From: PALSA-243 sp963743705
Lineage (GTDB): Bacteria > Acidobacteriota > Terriglobia > Bryobacterales > Bryobacteraceae
Assembly: GCA_963743705.1 (NCBI GenBank)
Contig: CAVUQS010000020.1
Location: 237,879 to 301,878, forward strand
Direction: 5' to 3'
Length of the DNA stretch: 64,000 bases
Each line of letters opens with the position of its first letter. Within the stretch, counting starts at the first letter, position 1. Positions 53,630-63,180 of this stretch are shown here, in pieces. The position numbers were made by a program, and so were the translations under genes. The notes beneath the pieces were generated by a model that was not told the DNA's origin, ran no database searches, and was given only the letters and a program-made list of their open reading frames with translations.

Positions 53630-53941
53630 ATGATCTTCATCTGGACAGGTCGCGGAGGGTGGATACCGGGCAGCTTGATTCTAAGCGTCTGCCTGGCTAT
53701 AGGCGCTGACCGTTACCTCCTTGCTCCGGGCCCGCGTATCTGGCCGATCACACTGAGTATCGCCCTTGCCGGGTTATTTTGTGTCGGTTTGGGTCTGCAT
53801 GGCCGCTTCAGCCCTGCCAGGCTGACCCGCAATCCCGCGACCGGCTGCGAGCGATTCCGGCGCCCCTCCCACACTGCCTACTGGATTCGGGCCGAGTATT
53901 GGGGTCTGCTTTTCCTGGTGTTGGCAACATGGCTGCAATAA
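53630..53941 (+). CDS. Small membrane protein of unknown function
   Basis: 103 residues from the ATG at 53630. Two or three hydrophobic segments (SLILSVCLAIGADRYLL, LSIALAGLFCVGLGLHG, YWGLLFLVLATWL). The N-terminus IFIWTGRGGWIPG is of a type seen in small uncharacterised membrane proteins. A CTAC-N8-GTAG box lies 55 bp upstream. No function can be assigned. Confidence 0.65.
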   Translation: MIFIWTGRGGWIPGSLILSVCLAIGADRYLLAPGPRIWPITLSIALAGLFCVGLGLHGRFSPARLTRNPATGCERFRRPSHTAYWIRAEYWGLLFLVLATWLQ

Positions 53942-53960
53942 CGCCCTGGGGGGCTGCACG

Positions 53961-54428
53961 ATGATCTTGACTCGTGTGCCGGTGCGTCAGTGGATCCACC
54001 GGGAGTTCGAGGGCGTCGACCCCTGGGCCGCCAATCGGCCCGTGCGATGGAGTATTGTCACTTTCCGCATGGTTCCGAAATCGATGCTTGCCGTTGCGGC
54101 CTGCGACGCCCAGACTGTACCATCCGAAACCAACGACATACCAAAGAAGTACGCGATCGGCATATGCCAGGGCGTAAAGGGGCGCTATCGGATACTACCA
54201 AAGGCTCTCGCCGCGGCTTGGCGAGGCGGTCAGGTTCAGGATCCGGACCTGGCCCGGCTGCTCTACGAGAGCGAAGCCGCGCTGCGCAGTCAGGACGATC
54301 AGCCAGGACCGCTCACCGGCCGCGGTCGCGTGCATGCAATCCTGCTGGGCGCAATCGCACTGGGGATATTCGGCTGCTACTTGCTGACCCTATGGCTATC
54401 TCTGAGGCAGATGATTTCGCACCCCTGA
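53961..54428 (+). CDS. Hypothetical protein with C-terminal membrane anchor
   Basis: 155 residues from the ATG at 53961, 20 bp after the previous gene, probably the same transcript. The N-terminal two thirds are polar (HREFEGVDPWAANRPVRWS). One membrane helix near the end (HAILLGAIALGIFGCYLLTL) suggests a tail-anchored protein facing the cytoplasm. I do not recognise it. Confidence 0.6.
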   Translation: MILTRVPVRQWIHREFEGVDPWAANRPVRWSIVTFRMVPKSMLAVAACDAQTVPSETNDIPKKYAIGICQGVKGRYRILPKALAAAWRGGQVQDPDLARLLYESEAALRSQDDQPGPLTGRGRVHAILLGAIALGIFGCYLLTLWLSLRQMISHP

Positions 54429-54460
54429 CCCGTTCAGCCGCCGTGGATAGTACGCCGATA

Positions 54461-54476
54461 CTACACGAACAGGTAG
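54461..54476. promoter_or_regulatory. CTAC-N8-GTAG inverted repeat, copy 2
   Basis: Sequence CTACACGAACAGGTAG, about 100 bp before the PEP-CTERM gene start. It matches copy 1 at TACTAC-N5-CAGGTAGGG. Likely the same regulator site. Confidence 0.45.
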
Positions 54477-54563
54477 GGTGGTTTCGCGGCTATTCCTGCT
54501 ATCGTTCCTCCCATGAATTGCGAGCGCCATGGAGTTCCGGCGATTCAAGAGAGGAATACTATC

Positions 54564-55289
54564 GTGAAAGAGAAACGACCACTATTCGCTGGAGTGCGCG
54601 CACTTATTGCCAGACGCCACGAACAAATGCCACTCAGGACACGGCGCCGGCATTTAGGAATCCGCCTACTGCTCCTCGCGACCTTCATCGCGCCATTGGC
54701 GATGGCCGACTTGGCGGATTCGACCACCTACACCATCCAGTTCTTCGGCGGCCCCGAAAACGGCATCCTTCCCACAGCGGGGGGATTCACTTACGACCCG
54801 GATACGGCGACGTTTAGTTCCTTTGTGGTGATTTGGGATAGCATTACTTTCGATCTAACAAGTGCGGCGAACGCTCCCTCCATCTCCAGGGACCTGAACG
54901 AGCTAAGCTGTCTTGGTGGACTCAGCGGAGGCGCAGCGTCATTCGCTCTACTTGGCGGATCCTGCAAGTCAGTTGGGGCAGATTGGAGTGGGGATACCGA
55001 AACAAACGGCCAGGCAAATTTCCAGTTTTTCGGCATTGACGGCTTTAGCGACATATTTGTCAATGACCATTTAGATTCGGGTCCCGCATCCCATGACACG
55101 GGAAGTTCACGCGATTGGTCTGTCACCGCGGTAAGCGCGCCCACACCGGCTCCCTCAGTTCCCGAACCATCGGCCGCGATTCTGCTGCTGACAACACTAT
55201 TCATGGTGGGTCTCGTAAAGCGAGGATGGAGTGCTGTCGGCTGCCCGCCTCCTTCATTCCGCCAGAAATCGGCACGGGCCAAGCCCTGA
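54564..55289 (+). CDS. PEP-CTERM sorting-domain protein
   Basis: 241 residues from the GTG at 54564 (AGAGG upstream); an ATG at 54513 or one at 54627 is possible. A signal-like segment (IRLLLLATFIAPLAMA) precedes a secreted beta-rich domain. Near the C-terminus is the sorting signal: VPEPSAAILLLTTLFMVGLV then KRGW. This V-P-E-P, helix, basic-cluster pattern directs exosortase cleavage and often links to exopolysaccharide producers. Here about 20 more residues follow the basic cluster, which is unusual. No exosortase gene is in the window. Confidence 0.8.
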   Translation: MKEKRPLFAGVRALIARRHEQMPLRTRRRHLGIRLLLLATFIAPLAMADLADSTTYTIQFFGGPENGILPTAGGFTYDPDTATFSSFVVIWDSITFDLTSAANAPSISRDLNELSCLGGLSGGAASFALLGGSCKSVGADWSGDTETNGQANFQFFGIDGFSDIFVNDHLDSGPASHDTGSSRDWSVTAVSAPTPAPSVPEPSAAILLLTTLFMVGLVKRGWSAVGCPPPSFRQKSARAKP

Positions 55290-55292
55290 GTT

Positions 55293-56761
55293 TTACTTGT
55301 TCTCGTCGGCGCTGCTGGTCTTCTTGTATTCCTTAATCGGGACGTGCTGCGCCTTCATCACTTCAAGCAGCGCCTCCACGGTGGGCGGCGACGGCTTGAA
55401 GTTGCCGAAACGATAGCCCTGCGCGATCGTCAGCGGCGTCCATCCATGTTTGTTCGGTTGGTTCCACACGTCCGGATTCGCGCCGTGACTCGCCAGATAC
55501 CGCACCGCGTCGGCGACGTTCTTATACGCGGCCCCGTGCATCGCGGTCTCGCCGTTCTTGTCGACCACATTCGGATCGTTACCGAGTTCGATGGCGGCGG
55601 CAATCGCCTCCACCACTTCGCTATCGGTCCCCGCATCTTCGCCCGGCGATCGTGTCCCCAGCCCCGCCGCGACAATCAGCGGCGTCGCGCCGTCGGCAGT
55701 CGGGATCTTCGGGTCGGCGCCCAGCGACGCGAAGAAGCGCATCAGTTCGGCATCGGCCGAGACAGCGGCCATGCAGAATGGAGTCGCGCCGATGTCGTTG
55801 AGGCTCGTCAAGCCGAAGTTGATCTTCTTCGTCATACGCGCGTTGAGGTTCGCGCCCTTTGCCACCAGCTTCTTGATCAGCTCCAGACTGGTCATGTTGC
55901 CCGACCCGTCAGGCGCCGGATCGTTGTCGCCGCCGCCCGGCTTGCGCACTGAAGGGATCGCGTGCAGCACCGTGTATCCGGGGCCGCTAGCGTTCGGATC
56001 GGCGCCGGAATCCAGCAGGAACGACGCCAGTTCGTAGTGCGCATTTTCCACCGCGATGTGCAGCGCGCTCTGCCCGGCGCGCCCCGGCTTCGGGCCGCCC
56101 GCGCGGCCTCCCGGCGGAATCTGCAGCGTTTCGTTCACGTCCGCGCCGGCCTTCAACAGCAGGCGGACCATCTCCATCTTGCCTTCGCGCACCGCCAGCA
56201 ACAGCGGCGTCATTCCGGAACGGAGCCGAATCTTGAAATCCGCTCCGGCCTTGATCAGCTCCTGCGCGGCTTCCACATTGCCTTCCGTGGCAGCCCAGAC
56301 AATCGCGGTCTGGCCGCGCACTTCTTTCGCGCCAACCTCGGCGTCTTTCGCGAGCAGCGCGCGCACCGCCCCGGCTTTTCCGGTCCGCGACGCCGTCATC
56401 AGCGGCGTTTCGCCGCCGGGCAGCGCCTGGTTCGGGTCGGCGCCGTGCTGCAGCAGCAGTTCCACCATCGGTCCATCGCCGTTGATGCAGGCCTGGGCCA
56501 GAACCGTCATCCCGTAGCGATTCACCGCGCCCGGTTTCGCGCCGGCGTCGAGCAGTATCTTCGCCAATTCCACATCGTCGATGTACGCCGCCCAGTGCAG
56601 TGCGGTAGTGCCGTCGACCTGCGGCGCGTTGACGTCGGCGTGCGCGCCGATCAGCCGACCGCACCGCCGCGCGATCGTCTTTTTTCGAGGCGTCGGCGAC
56701 CGGTGAATCGGCGGCGTACGCAAGCGCGGCTAAGGGCCAACAGTGAGATCGCGAGGCGCAT
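55293..56761 (-). CDS. Ankyrin-repeat protein with two N-terminal single-base insertions
   Basis: The main frame from 56660 to the stop at 55293 encodes about ten ankyrin repeats (GTTALHWAAYIDDVELAKIL, GADPNQALPGGETPLMTASR, HGWTPLTIAQGYR) and the tail EYKKTSSADENK. Upstream, removing one G near 56655 and one C near 56720 gives a single frame from the ATG at 56761, beginning MRLAISLLALAALAYAADSP (a signal peptide) then DASKKDDRAAVRSLIGAHAD. So the gene is exported in design. It is the third gene of the DUF1592-DUF1552-ankyrin operon known from acidobacteria and planctomycetes. Ankyrin repeats bind proteins; the partner is unknown. Confidence 0.82.
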
Positions 56762-58094
56762 CAGAGCGACGCCGGCTCGGTGACTTCGATCAGTTTACCC
56801 GTGCTGTCGGCGAAGGAATCGATCCTGACGCCGGCGCGATCGAGTATCGAGAGATGCAGGTTCGCCATCGGCGTAATCTGGCGGTACTTCACATAGCGGC
56901 CGCCTGCCCTCGGCTTTCCGCCCGCCACCACTACCGGTAGGTTGGTGTGGTCGTGTTTGTCGGCGTCGCACATGCCGCTGCCGTAGAGCAGCAGGGAGTG
57001 GTCGAGCAGGTTGCCGTCGCCATCCGGAGTCGCCTTCAGTTTCTCCAGGTAGTAAGCGAATAGGCCCATGTGGAATTTATTGATCTCCGCGCACTTCGCC
57101 AGCATCTTCGCGATTGCCGTTATTGTGCGTCAACGGATGGTGTCCTTCGCCGATGCCGATTTCGGTATAGGCGCGATTACTGGTCTCGCGGGCCAGCTGG
57201 AACACGATCACGCGCGTCACATCGGCCTGCCATGCCAGAACCTGCAGGTCGATCATCAGCTTCGCGTGGTCGGAATATTTCGCGGGCACGCCGACGGGCC
57301 GGTCGAGATCGGGCAGGTGCGAATCGGCGGTCGCGGCTTCCGCCTTCTGAATGCGCCGTTCCACCTCGCGCACCGAATCCAGATACTCGCTCACCTTGGT
57401 GCGGTCGCTGGGGCCGAGCTTGCGTCTGCAGCCGCGCGATATCCGACTGCATCCAATCGAGCAGGCTGGCGTTCTTCCGCATCTCCGCCAACCGGTCCGC
57501 CGGGCTGCCGCCATCGCCGAACAGCCGCTCGAACACTTTGCGCGGATGCGCTTCGGAAGGCAGCGGCGTCGTCGGCGACGACCACGAGAGATTGTTCTGG
57601 TACACGCAGGCGTAGCCGTTGTCGCACTGGCCCACCATCGACATCAGGTCCATCGACAGTTCGAGCGAGGGCAGTCGCGTCTCCTTGCCGATCTGCTGCG
57701 CGGCCAACTGGTCCACCGTCGTGCCCAGGTAGTAGTCGCTGCTCTCGGTCCATTTGGATTTCGCGGCGCTCAGGTACGCCGAATTCGACGTCGCGTGCGT
57801 GCCGGGGTACGCGTTCCTGAGTTCGAGGTTGTCCACCACGGTGCAGTAATCGCGAACGTTGGCCAGCGGCGAAAGCGTCGGCGACAACTCCGGTGAGGTC
57901 CTTCCCCGGCAGGTTCCACATCGGCCGGTGAGCGCCCATGGGCACATAGAGGAAGCCCAGGCGGCGCACCGGCGCGGGGGGCGGCGAGCGGCGGTGGCGG
58001 CCGGCGCCATGGCGTCCAGCAGCGGAAGCGCCAGCGTAGTTCCCAATCCGCGAAGGAAGGTGCGGCGGGGCAGAGCTTTCCGGGTCACGATCAT
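56761..58094 (-). pseudogene. DUF1552 protein gene with four frameshifts
   Basis: Start ATG at 58094 (GAGGAG upstream, ATGA overlap with the DUF1592 gene). The Tat-like signal ALPRRTFLRGLGTTLALPLL leads to the DUF1552 body: RRLGFLYVPMGAHRPMW, ELSPTLSPLANVRDYC, HATSNSAYLSAAK, LPSLELSMDLMSMVGQCDNG and, near the end, INKFHMGLFAYYLEKLK and LYGSGMCDADKHDHTNLPV. The frame changes at about 57975, 57895, 57425 and 57110, each explained by one base. Function of the family is unknown; it pairs with DUF1592 cytochrome-like proteins. Confidence 0.85.
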
Positions 58095-60454
58095 TGCGTT
58101 CTCCTCATTTCGAAACGGCGTACTGTTGACGATACCCAAAACCAGGGACGAAAAACGATAGCCGCCTTCGCGGCTGTCGCGAACAATCTTGCGGATGGCC
58201 GGAGCATCGGCGTACGGTCACGCCGCGGCCGAGCGAATACGTCATCAGCTTTTCGGTCATCGTGCCGACGAACGCTTCGGGCCGGCTCATCAGCGCCTTC
58301 TGCAGCCCGTCGACGCCGGTGAACGTGCTGCCATCGGGCAAGCCGCCGGATGCGTCGATCAGATGTGCCGTTCTCATGCGTGCGCCAGCGGCCCACGGCG
58401 TCGTAATTCTCCATCGCGAAGCCGGCCGGATCCATCAGCTTGTGGCAGCCCGCGCAGACCGGGTCGGCGCGATGTTGCGCCATCCGCTCCCGCATGGAGA
58501 CAGTCTGCTCGACGCCATGCGTTTCCGTCAGCTTCGGGCACGCCGTTTGGCGGCGGAGGCGGCGCGACGCCCATCAGATTCCCGAGAATCCATTTGCCGC
58601 GGATTCACCGGCGAGGTGCGGTCGGCATACGACGTAACGGTCAGAATACTGCCCTGCCGCAGCAGGCCGCCGCGATGCGAATTCTCGTCCAGGTCCACGC
58701 GGCGGAAGCGTGCGCCGTAGACGTTGGGAATTCCGTAGTGCTTGGCCAGCCGCTCGTTGAGGTAGGTGTACTTCGCGCTCAGCAGGTCGAGCACGCTGCG
58801 GTTCTGCCGGAAGATGTCGTCCGAGGAAAAGTTCGGTCTCCCGCCGGAACGCCTGCCGCAGATTGTCGTCGAAGCCGGCGAAGATCCGCATGTCGGGATT
58901 GGTCGAGGCAAGGTTGCGCAGGTACAGCCACTGGTCCGCGAAGTTCGTCACCAGCGTGCGCGACCGGTCGTCCGCGAGCATGCGGCGAACCTGTTGCTTC
59001 GAGCACGCCGGGCGCACGCAGCTTGTTCTGGATCGCAAGATCGAGCAGTTCGTCGTCCGGGATGCTGCTCCACAGGAAGAACGAGAGCCGCGACGCCAAT
59101 TCGACGTCGCTGATTCTTATACGCGTCTTCGGCGCAATGCCGTTCGGGTCCTGCTCGATGCGGAACAGGAACTCCGGGCTCACCAGCACCGCGCGCAGCC
59201 CCATGTCGATGCCTTCGTCGAACGATCCGCCGGCGCGCGCTTGCTTGTAGAACTTCAGCGGCGCCTGCAGGTCGGCCTCGGTTACGGCGCGGCGGTAAGC
59301 GCGCCGGGTAAGCGTGGCGAAGATCTTCTTGGCGCAGGCTTCTTCATCGCCGGGGCCGGCCGGCTTGCAAACCAGGATGCGGCGGCGGCTCGGCGTGTCG
59401 CCGGGGCCTTTAGCGTTGTATGGTCCGACGATCGCAATCGAGTAAATGGCTGGCGTGAGCCGCGGATGGCGGTCCATGTTGAAGTGCGCCATGTACGGCT
59501 GCCGCCCGCTTTCGAGCACCGAAGACGCCTTCTTCGGCAGCGTGGCGGACGACCACATGCGGACCGGCCTTCACCGCGAGACGGAAGCTCAGGTCCTTAT
59601 CGACGCCGGAATGGTCGTTGCCGGCGCCCGGCGGCCGCACGGTCACGAAGCGCACGCGCTCGCCGTCCAGCATCACCTCGACGTCGTTGGTCCCGGCGAT
59701 GCCCTCGACATGTTCGTTGCGGTCGCGCTGCAGGCGAACGGTGATGTCATAGTCGGCGTCCTGCGGGAAAGGTGTACTTCATGATCATGCCGCCGTGGGT
59801 GCCGAGCGGCTGATCTTCGAACTGCTGCTCCTGGGTCAGATCGGGCGGCAGCGTCTGGAGGTCGCCGCCCGGGCGACTTGCCGACATGCCGAGCGCCAGC
59901 GTGCTGATGCGCTGCGCGGCTTGCAGGTAGCTTTCGAGCAACGTCGGCGACAGGTTCCCGACCGTGACGTTGTCGAAGCCGTAGCCCGCTTCATCTCCGG
60001 GCAGGATCGATTTGACATCGAGATCGATGGCAAGCAAATCGCGGATAGCGTTCTGATATTCGGTGCGGTTCAGCCGCCGGAAGGTGTCGGTGCGGCCGGG
60101 GTTCGGATGCGCGGCGGCCGCCGCGTCGAGTTGAGCGGACAGCGATCCGACCACGGCCTCGTAGGTCTTCTCATCGGGCCGCGGAAGCCCCATCGGCGGC
60201 ATGTGGCGGACGCGCAGTTTGCGAACGGCCTTCTCCCACTCCTCGGAGTGCTGCCCGACTGGCGCGGTAAGAATCGAGTCGAGCACAAAACTGCCCGCTT
60301 TCACTTTGCTGTTGTGGCACCCGATGCAATACTGGTTGACGACTGTCGAGACCGGAGTATCTGGCTGCGATTGGGTGCGGGCAACGCGAACGATCGCCTC
60401 CGGCAGGCATAGCATACCCATAGCCACAGCGAAGCGGATCGCCCAGCGCGTCAA
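58091..60454 (-). pseudogene. DUF1592-type cytochrome c-like protein gene with about nine frameshifts
   Basis: Start TTG at 60454 with GGAGGG six bases upstream. The N-terminus has a signal sequence and a heme motif (NQYCIGCHNSKVKAG), then the DUF1587 region (FRRLNRTEYQNAIRDLLAID). Later parts hold DUF1592 and DUF1588-like segments (VLVSPEFLFRIEQDPNG, SAKYTYLNERLAKHYGIP) and a second heme motif CAGCHKLMDPAGFAMENYDA, ending LVLGIVNSTPF. Frames change near 59768, 59560, 59000, 58830, 58605, 58540, 58375, 58205 and 58110; most are cured by removing one base. No in-frame stop from substitution is needed. Confidence 0.85.
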
Positions 60455-60540
60455 ACGGTGCCCTCCACGAATTCAGCATCTAGTATAGTGTGTCGGAACA
60501 CCTGCGCAAAGTGGCTATGTGGTCACTCGCACTTCCCGCT

Positions 60541-61095
60541 TCACCTGTGCCCGTAATCCGTGAAAACGTAATCTCTTGTCTTCACGCTCGTATGGCACGC
60601 AAACCCGCACTTGGCATCGTTCCCCTGCGGCGGCTTGTCAGCCATGGTGCCGGGGCTGAACGTATCGGATGCAGCGTTATAGTCGAACACCACCCATCCC
60701 CACCCTCCGCTGTCCGCGAACCTCTTGCTGTCCTTCACCATGAAGTCGACGTCATGCTGCGTACCTGGCACGGTCGCGGTAGGGAACGTCTCCATCTTTT
60801 TCGGATTCCAATGGATCTTCGCCATCTTGGCGCCGTCGGGGAAAGGCTTGCCGTTGCCGGGAGCGCCCGCCAGGTAGGCCTTGATCATCGCCGGATTAGC
60901 GACGATCGCAGCCACATGGTCTCCGTTCTGACTGATGGAGACAATCTGCCAGGCCTCGTATCCTCTGAACTCAGAGAACGAGAGCCCGTTCGGTACTTTC
61001 AAGGTGTACTTATCCTGCGCGGAAATGGCCCAGCCACTCACCAAGGCGAGCAGTCCCGCAATCAGCGGGATCGTCAGCATCCTTTTGCCCTTCAT
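60541..61095 (-). CDS. Cytochrome P460-family protein
   Basis: 184 residues from the ATG at 61095. Signal peptide (LTIPLIAGLLALVSGWAISA), then a P460-type domain: FRGYEAWQIVSISQ, GAKMAKIHWNPKK, GGWGWVVFDYN and, at the end, KCGFACHTSVKTRDYVFTDY. The heme-binding site reads C-x3-CH rather than C-x2-CH. Family members are periplasmic c-type cytochromes acting on hydroxylamine or of unknown role. The 228 bp upstream hold nothing I can name. Confidence 0.85.
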   Translation of the reverse strand: MKGKRMLTIPLIAGLLALVSGWAISAQDKYTLKVPNGLSFSEFRGYEAWQIVSISQNGDHVAAIVANPAMIKAYLAGAPGNGKPFPDGAKMAKIHWNPKKMETFPTATVPGTQHDVDFMVKDSKRFADSGGWGWVVFDYNAASDTFSPGTMADKPPQGNDAKCGFACHTSVKTRDYVFTDYGHR

Positions 61096-61322
61096 CGCCA
61101 GCACGCTCCTTGGTCAAGTTTAGCGTCCTCAATTCTTTATTTCCGGCTGGATGATGCGCAAACACACGATCCCGGCGGCATGACTGTGCGATTCCCGGCG
61201 CGCCGCGCCATCCGCGGCGGTTGCCGCAAGAGCATACGGGTCCGCACGGCGCGTCGTCGGGCCATATCGGCTTCGCGTTCCTAATCTGGTGCCGGCACTT
61301 TTCACCATAGGCGACTATACGC

Positions 61323-61607
61323 TCATGTGGTTTGCTGTTGCCGCGGGGCCTGCGGGAAGTGGCTGCCCACATTGGGAATCAGAAGGCCCACGCCACCAAG
61401 GATGTGGGTCACGCCAATCAGTGGAATGATATAGAGCGGGTATTGGAGTTGCTGATTGGCGATCCTCCATTCGTTGGGATCGCGAATTAGATATAACCTT
61501 CCGAAGTACACCCAGATGGAGGCGGCAAGGCCGGTTATTACCATCGCGGCTATTTGAGTTGCTCGACCTGCCCGCGCGGGTTTATCTATTGTGTCTTCCG
61601 CTTTCAT
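61323..61607 (-). CDS. Short DoxX-like membrane protein
   Basis: 94 residues from the ATG at 61607. Two membrane segments (IAAMVITGLAASIWVYFGRL and PLIGVTHILGGVGLLIP) match the first half of DoxX-like proteins, which are about 130 residues with four helices. The frame ends early in HFPQAPRQQQTT, so it is probably truncated. It is adjacent to the NmrA-like remnant; DoxX and NmrA-type genes are often paired in redox-related operons. Confidence 0.55.
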   Translation of the reverse strand: MKAEDTIDKPARAGRATQIAAMVITGLAASIWVYFGRLYLIRDPNEWRIANQQLQYPLYIIPLIGVTHILGGVGLLIPNVGSHFPQAPRQQQTT

Positions 61608-61623
61608 ATTGCTTGCCCCGGAC

Positions 61624-61766
61624 TTACGCCTTGACGGCGTTCTGTGCAGCCGCAAACACATCGCGTGCGGACGTCGTACCCGCTACGTGCTCCGTACCCG
61701 TGATTCCGAGGTCCATCCATCCCGCGTTAACGCTCTCAAACATTTCTTCGGCAGGTCCAGTGTGGC
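61624..61766 (-). pseudogene. 3' remnant of a gene (possibly NmrA-like) cut by the mobile element
   Basis: Reading minus from the element boundary gives GHTGPAEEMFESVNAGWMDL then GITGTEHVAGTTSARDVFAA and a stop at 61624. The GTEHVAGTT...DVF pattern resembles the end of NmrA-type NAD(P)H-binding reductases, with low certainty. The frame has a stop just inside the element, as expected if the element inserted here. The 5' part should lie beyond 64000. Confidence 0.45.
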
Positions 61767-61787
61767 CCCTAGCAGGCTACGGAAAAA
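61767..61787 (+). repeat. Left terminal inverted repeat
   Basis: CCCTAGCAGG followed by CTACGGAAAAA. It matches the reverse complement of 63979-63999 except at two positions. Confidence 0.65.
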
Positions 61788-61932
61788 CGCCGATTTCGGG
61801 CTGGCTCTGAAACCCTCATAATGCAGAATCGCTATGGAGCGCGCTCTAAGTCGCCTGAGAGCAACCTAAGTGTATGTATCTGCGGGCATTTTCCCCGTTT
61901 TGCCCGAGGTCCGGGCACACTTCTCCCCTGAC

Positions 61933-62956
61933 TCATGCGGCACCAACTGAGCTGGCCGTCAGTTTGCGCATCCGCACCAGGTTGTAGGCTGCCGCCGAGA
62001 ACGTAAACACCCACCCCACCTTCGCCAATCCACGATGCCGTACCTTCCGCATCAGGGCGATCGTCTTCAGCCACCCGAAGCATTCTTCAATCCGCTTCCG
62101 CTTCTTCTGACTCACCTCGTATCCGGCGTGCCGCGTGGTCCGTCCGTCGATCGCGCTGCCCCCGCTCCGCTTTACGTTCTGCGCAACGTGCGGCGTCACA
62201 TTCAGATTGCGACACTCCCCAACGAAGTCTCGCGTGTCGTACCCCTTATCTCCGCCGACGGTCACGCGCTGGCTGCCCACAAGCTGTTCCAACATCACCA
62301 GAGCGGCATCGCGCTCCGCGGTTCCATTCGCCTGGAAGACTTCCGTATTCACGATCAGCCCGTTGCGGTTCTCCGTCAACAGGTTGCCGTTGTAGCTCAG
62401 CTTGGCTTCCTTCCCGTTCCCCTTGCGCGCCAACCGCGCGTCCGGATCGGTCGTGGATTCGTGCGTTTCGTTGGACCGCTTCTCCCCGTGGAAGTCCACC
62501 GTCGGGTTGCCCGGATCGTCCGGCGGGTTCTGTTTCCCGTCCTTCCCTTGAAAGCTTTTCAAGCTGTTTGACCACCTCGCTCAGAAACTCTCGCGCCACA
62601 TCTCCATCCAGAAGCCGGTCCCGATTCTTGGTGAATACCGTGACATCCCACACTGGCTCATCCAGGTTCATTCCCACGAACCACCGGAACAGCACGCTGT
62701 AGTCGATCTCTTCCATCAGCAGTCGCTCACTCCGCACCGAGTACAGCATCTGCAGCAACTGGGCCCGCAGCAACTTCTCGGGCGGGACCGACGGCCGGCC
62801 AGTCGTGGCATACATCGCATCGAATCGCTTCGACAGATTCCACAGCGCCAGATCGGCCATCGCGCGGATGGCGCGCAACGGATGATCCAGCCGCACCCGC
62901 TGTTCCGGCGAAAGGTAGCTGAACATGTCCGACTGTTGATGGTCTTGACCGCGCAT
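61933..62956 (-). pseudogene. IS5-family transposase, inactivated by internal deletion and frameshift
   Basis: The N-terminal part (ATG at 62956) has MFSYLSPEQRVRLDHPLRAI, RPSVPPEKLLRAQLLQMLYS, FRWFVGMNLDEPVW and TVFTKNRDRLL. At about 62570 the frame changes to KSFQGKDGKQNPPDDPGNP, and continues through GDKGYDTRDF (second catalytic Asp) and RKRIEECFGWLKT (catalytic Glu) to a stop at 61933. Between them about 20 residues, including the first catalytic Asp normally found in F-T-V-D-G-T-L, are missing. Transposase activity should be lost. Confidence 0.88.
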
Positions 62957-63180
62957 GTCTATTAGACGATCAAGACATTTTGTCGGTAACGTGTTTCAGC
63001 AGATTTTATCGGGCTTGCCGGGTCGCGAGGCGCTCCGCCCAAGGTGGTGCACCTCGAAAAACTGTGAACCGGACGTCACAGGTTGGGCGCCTTTTGCGGC
63101 AGCACGCTGTTCGGATTGCGGAACTGGGGCGGTCCGCGCGGGTCGCGACTACGATTCGTAGGGTTTGAGTCTCGCGCCGC

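Noticed and set aside
61559..61821. Two plus-strand frames between the DoxX-like gene and the element
   Set aside because: They are antisense to the DoxX-like start and the gene remnant, and run across the inverted repeat; no start signals.
63146..63160. Short palindrome around CTACGATTCGTAG
   Set aside because: Resembles the CTAC...GTAG boxes but with different spacing and no CAGG; may be chance or a weak hairpin after the TIGR03435 gene.
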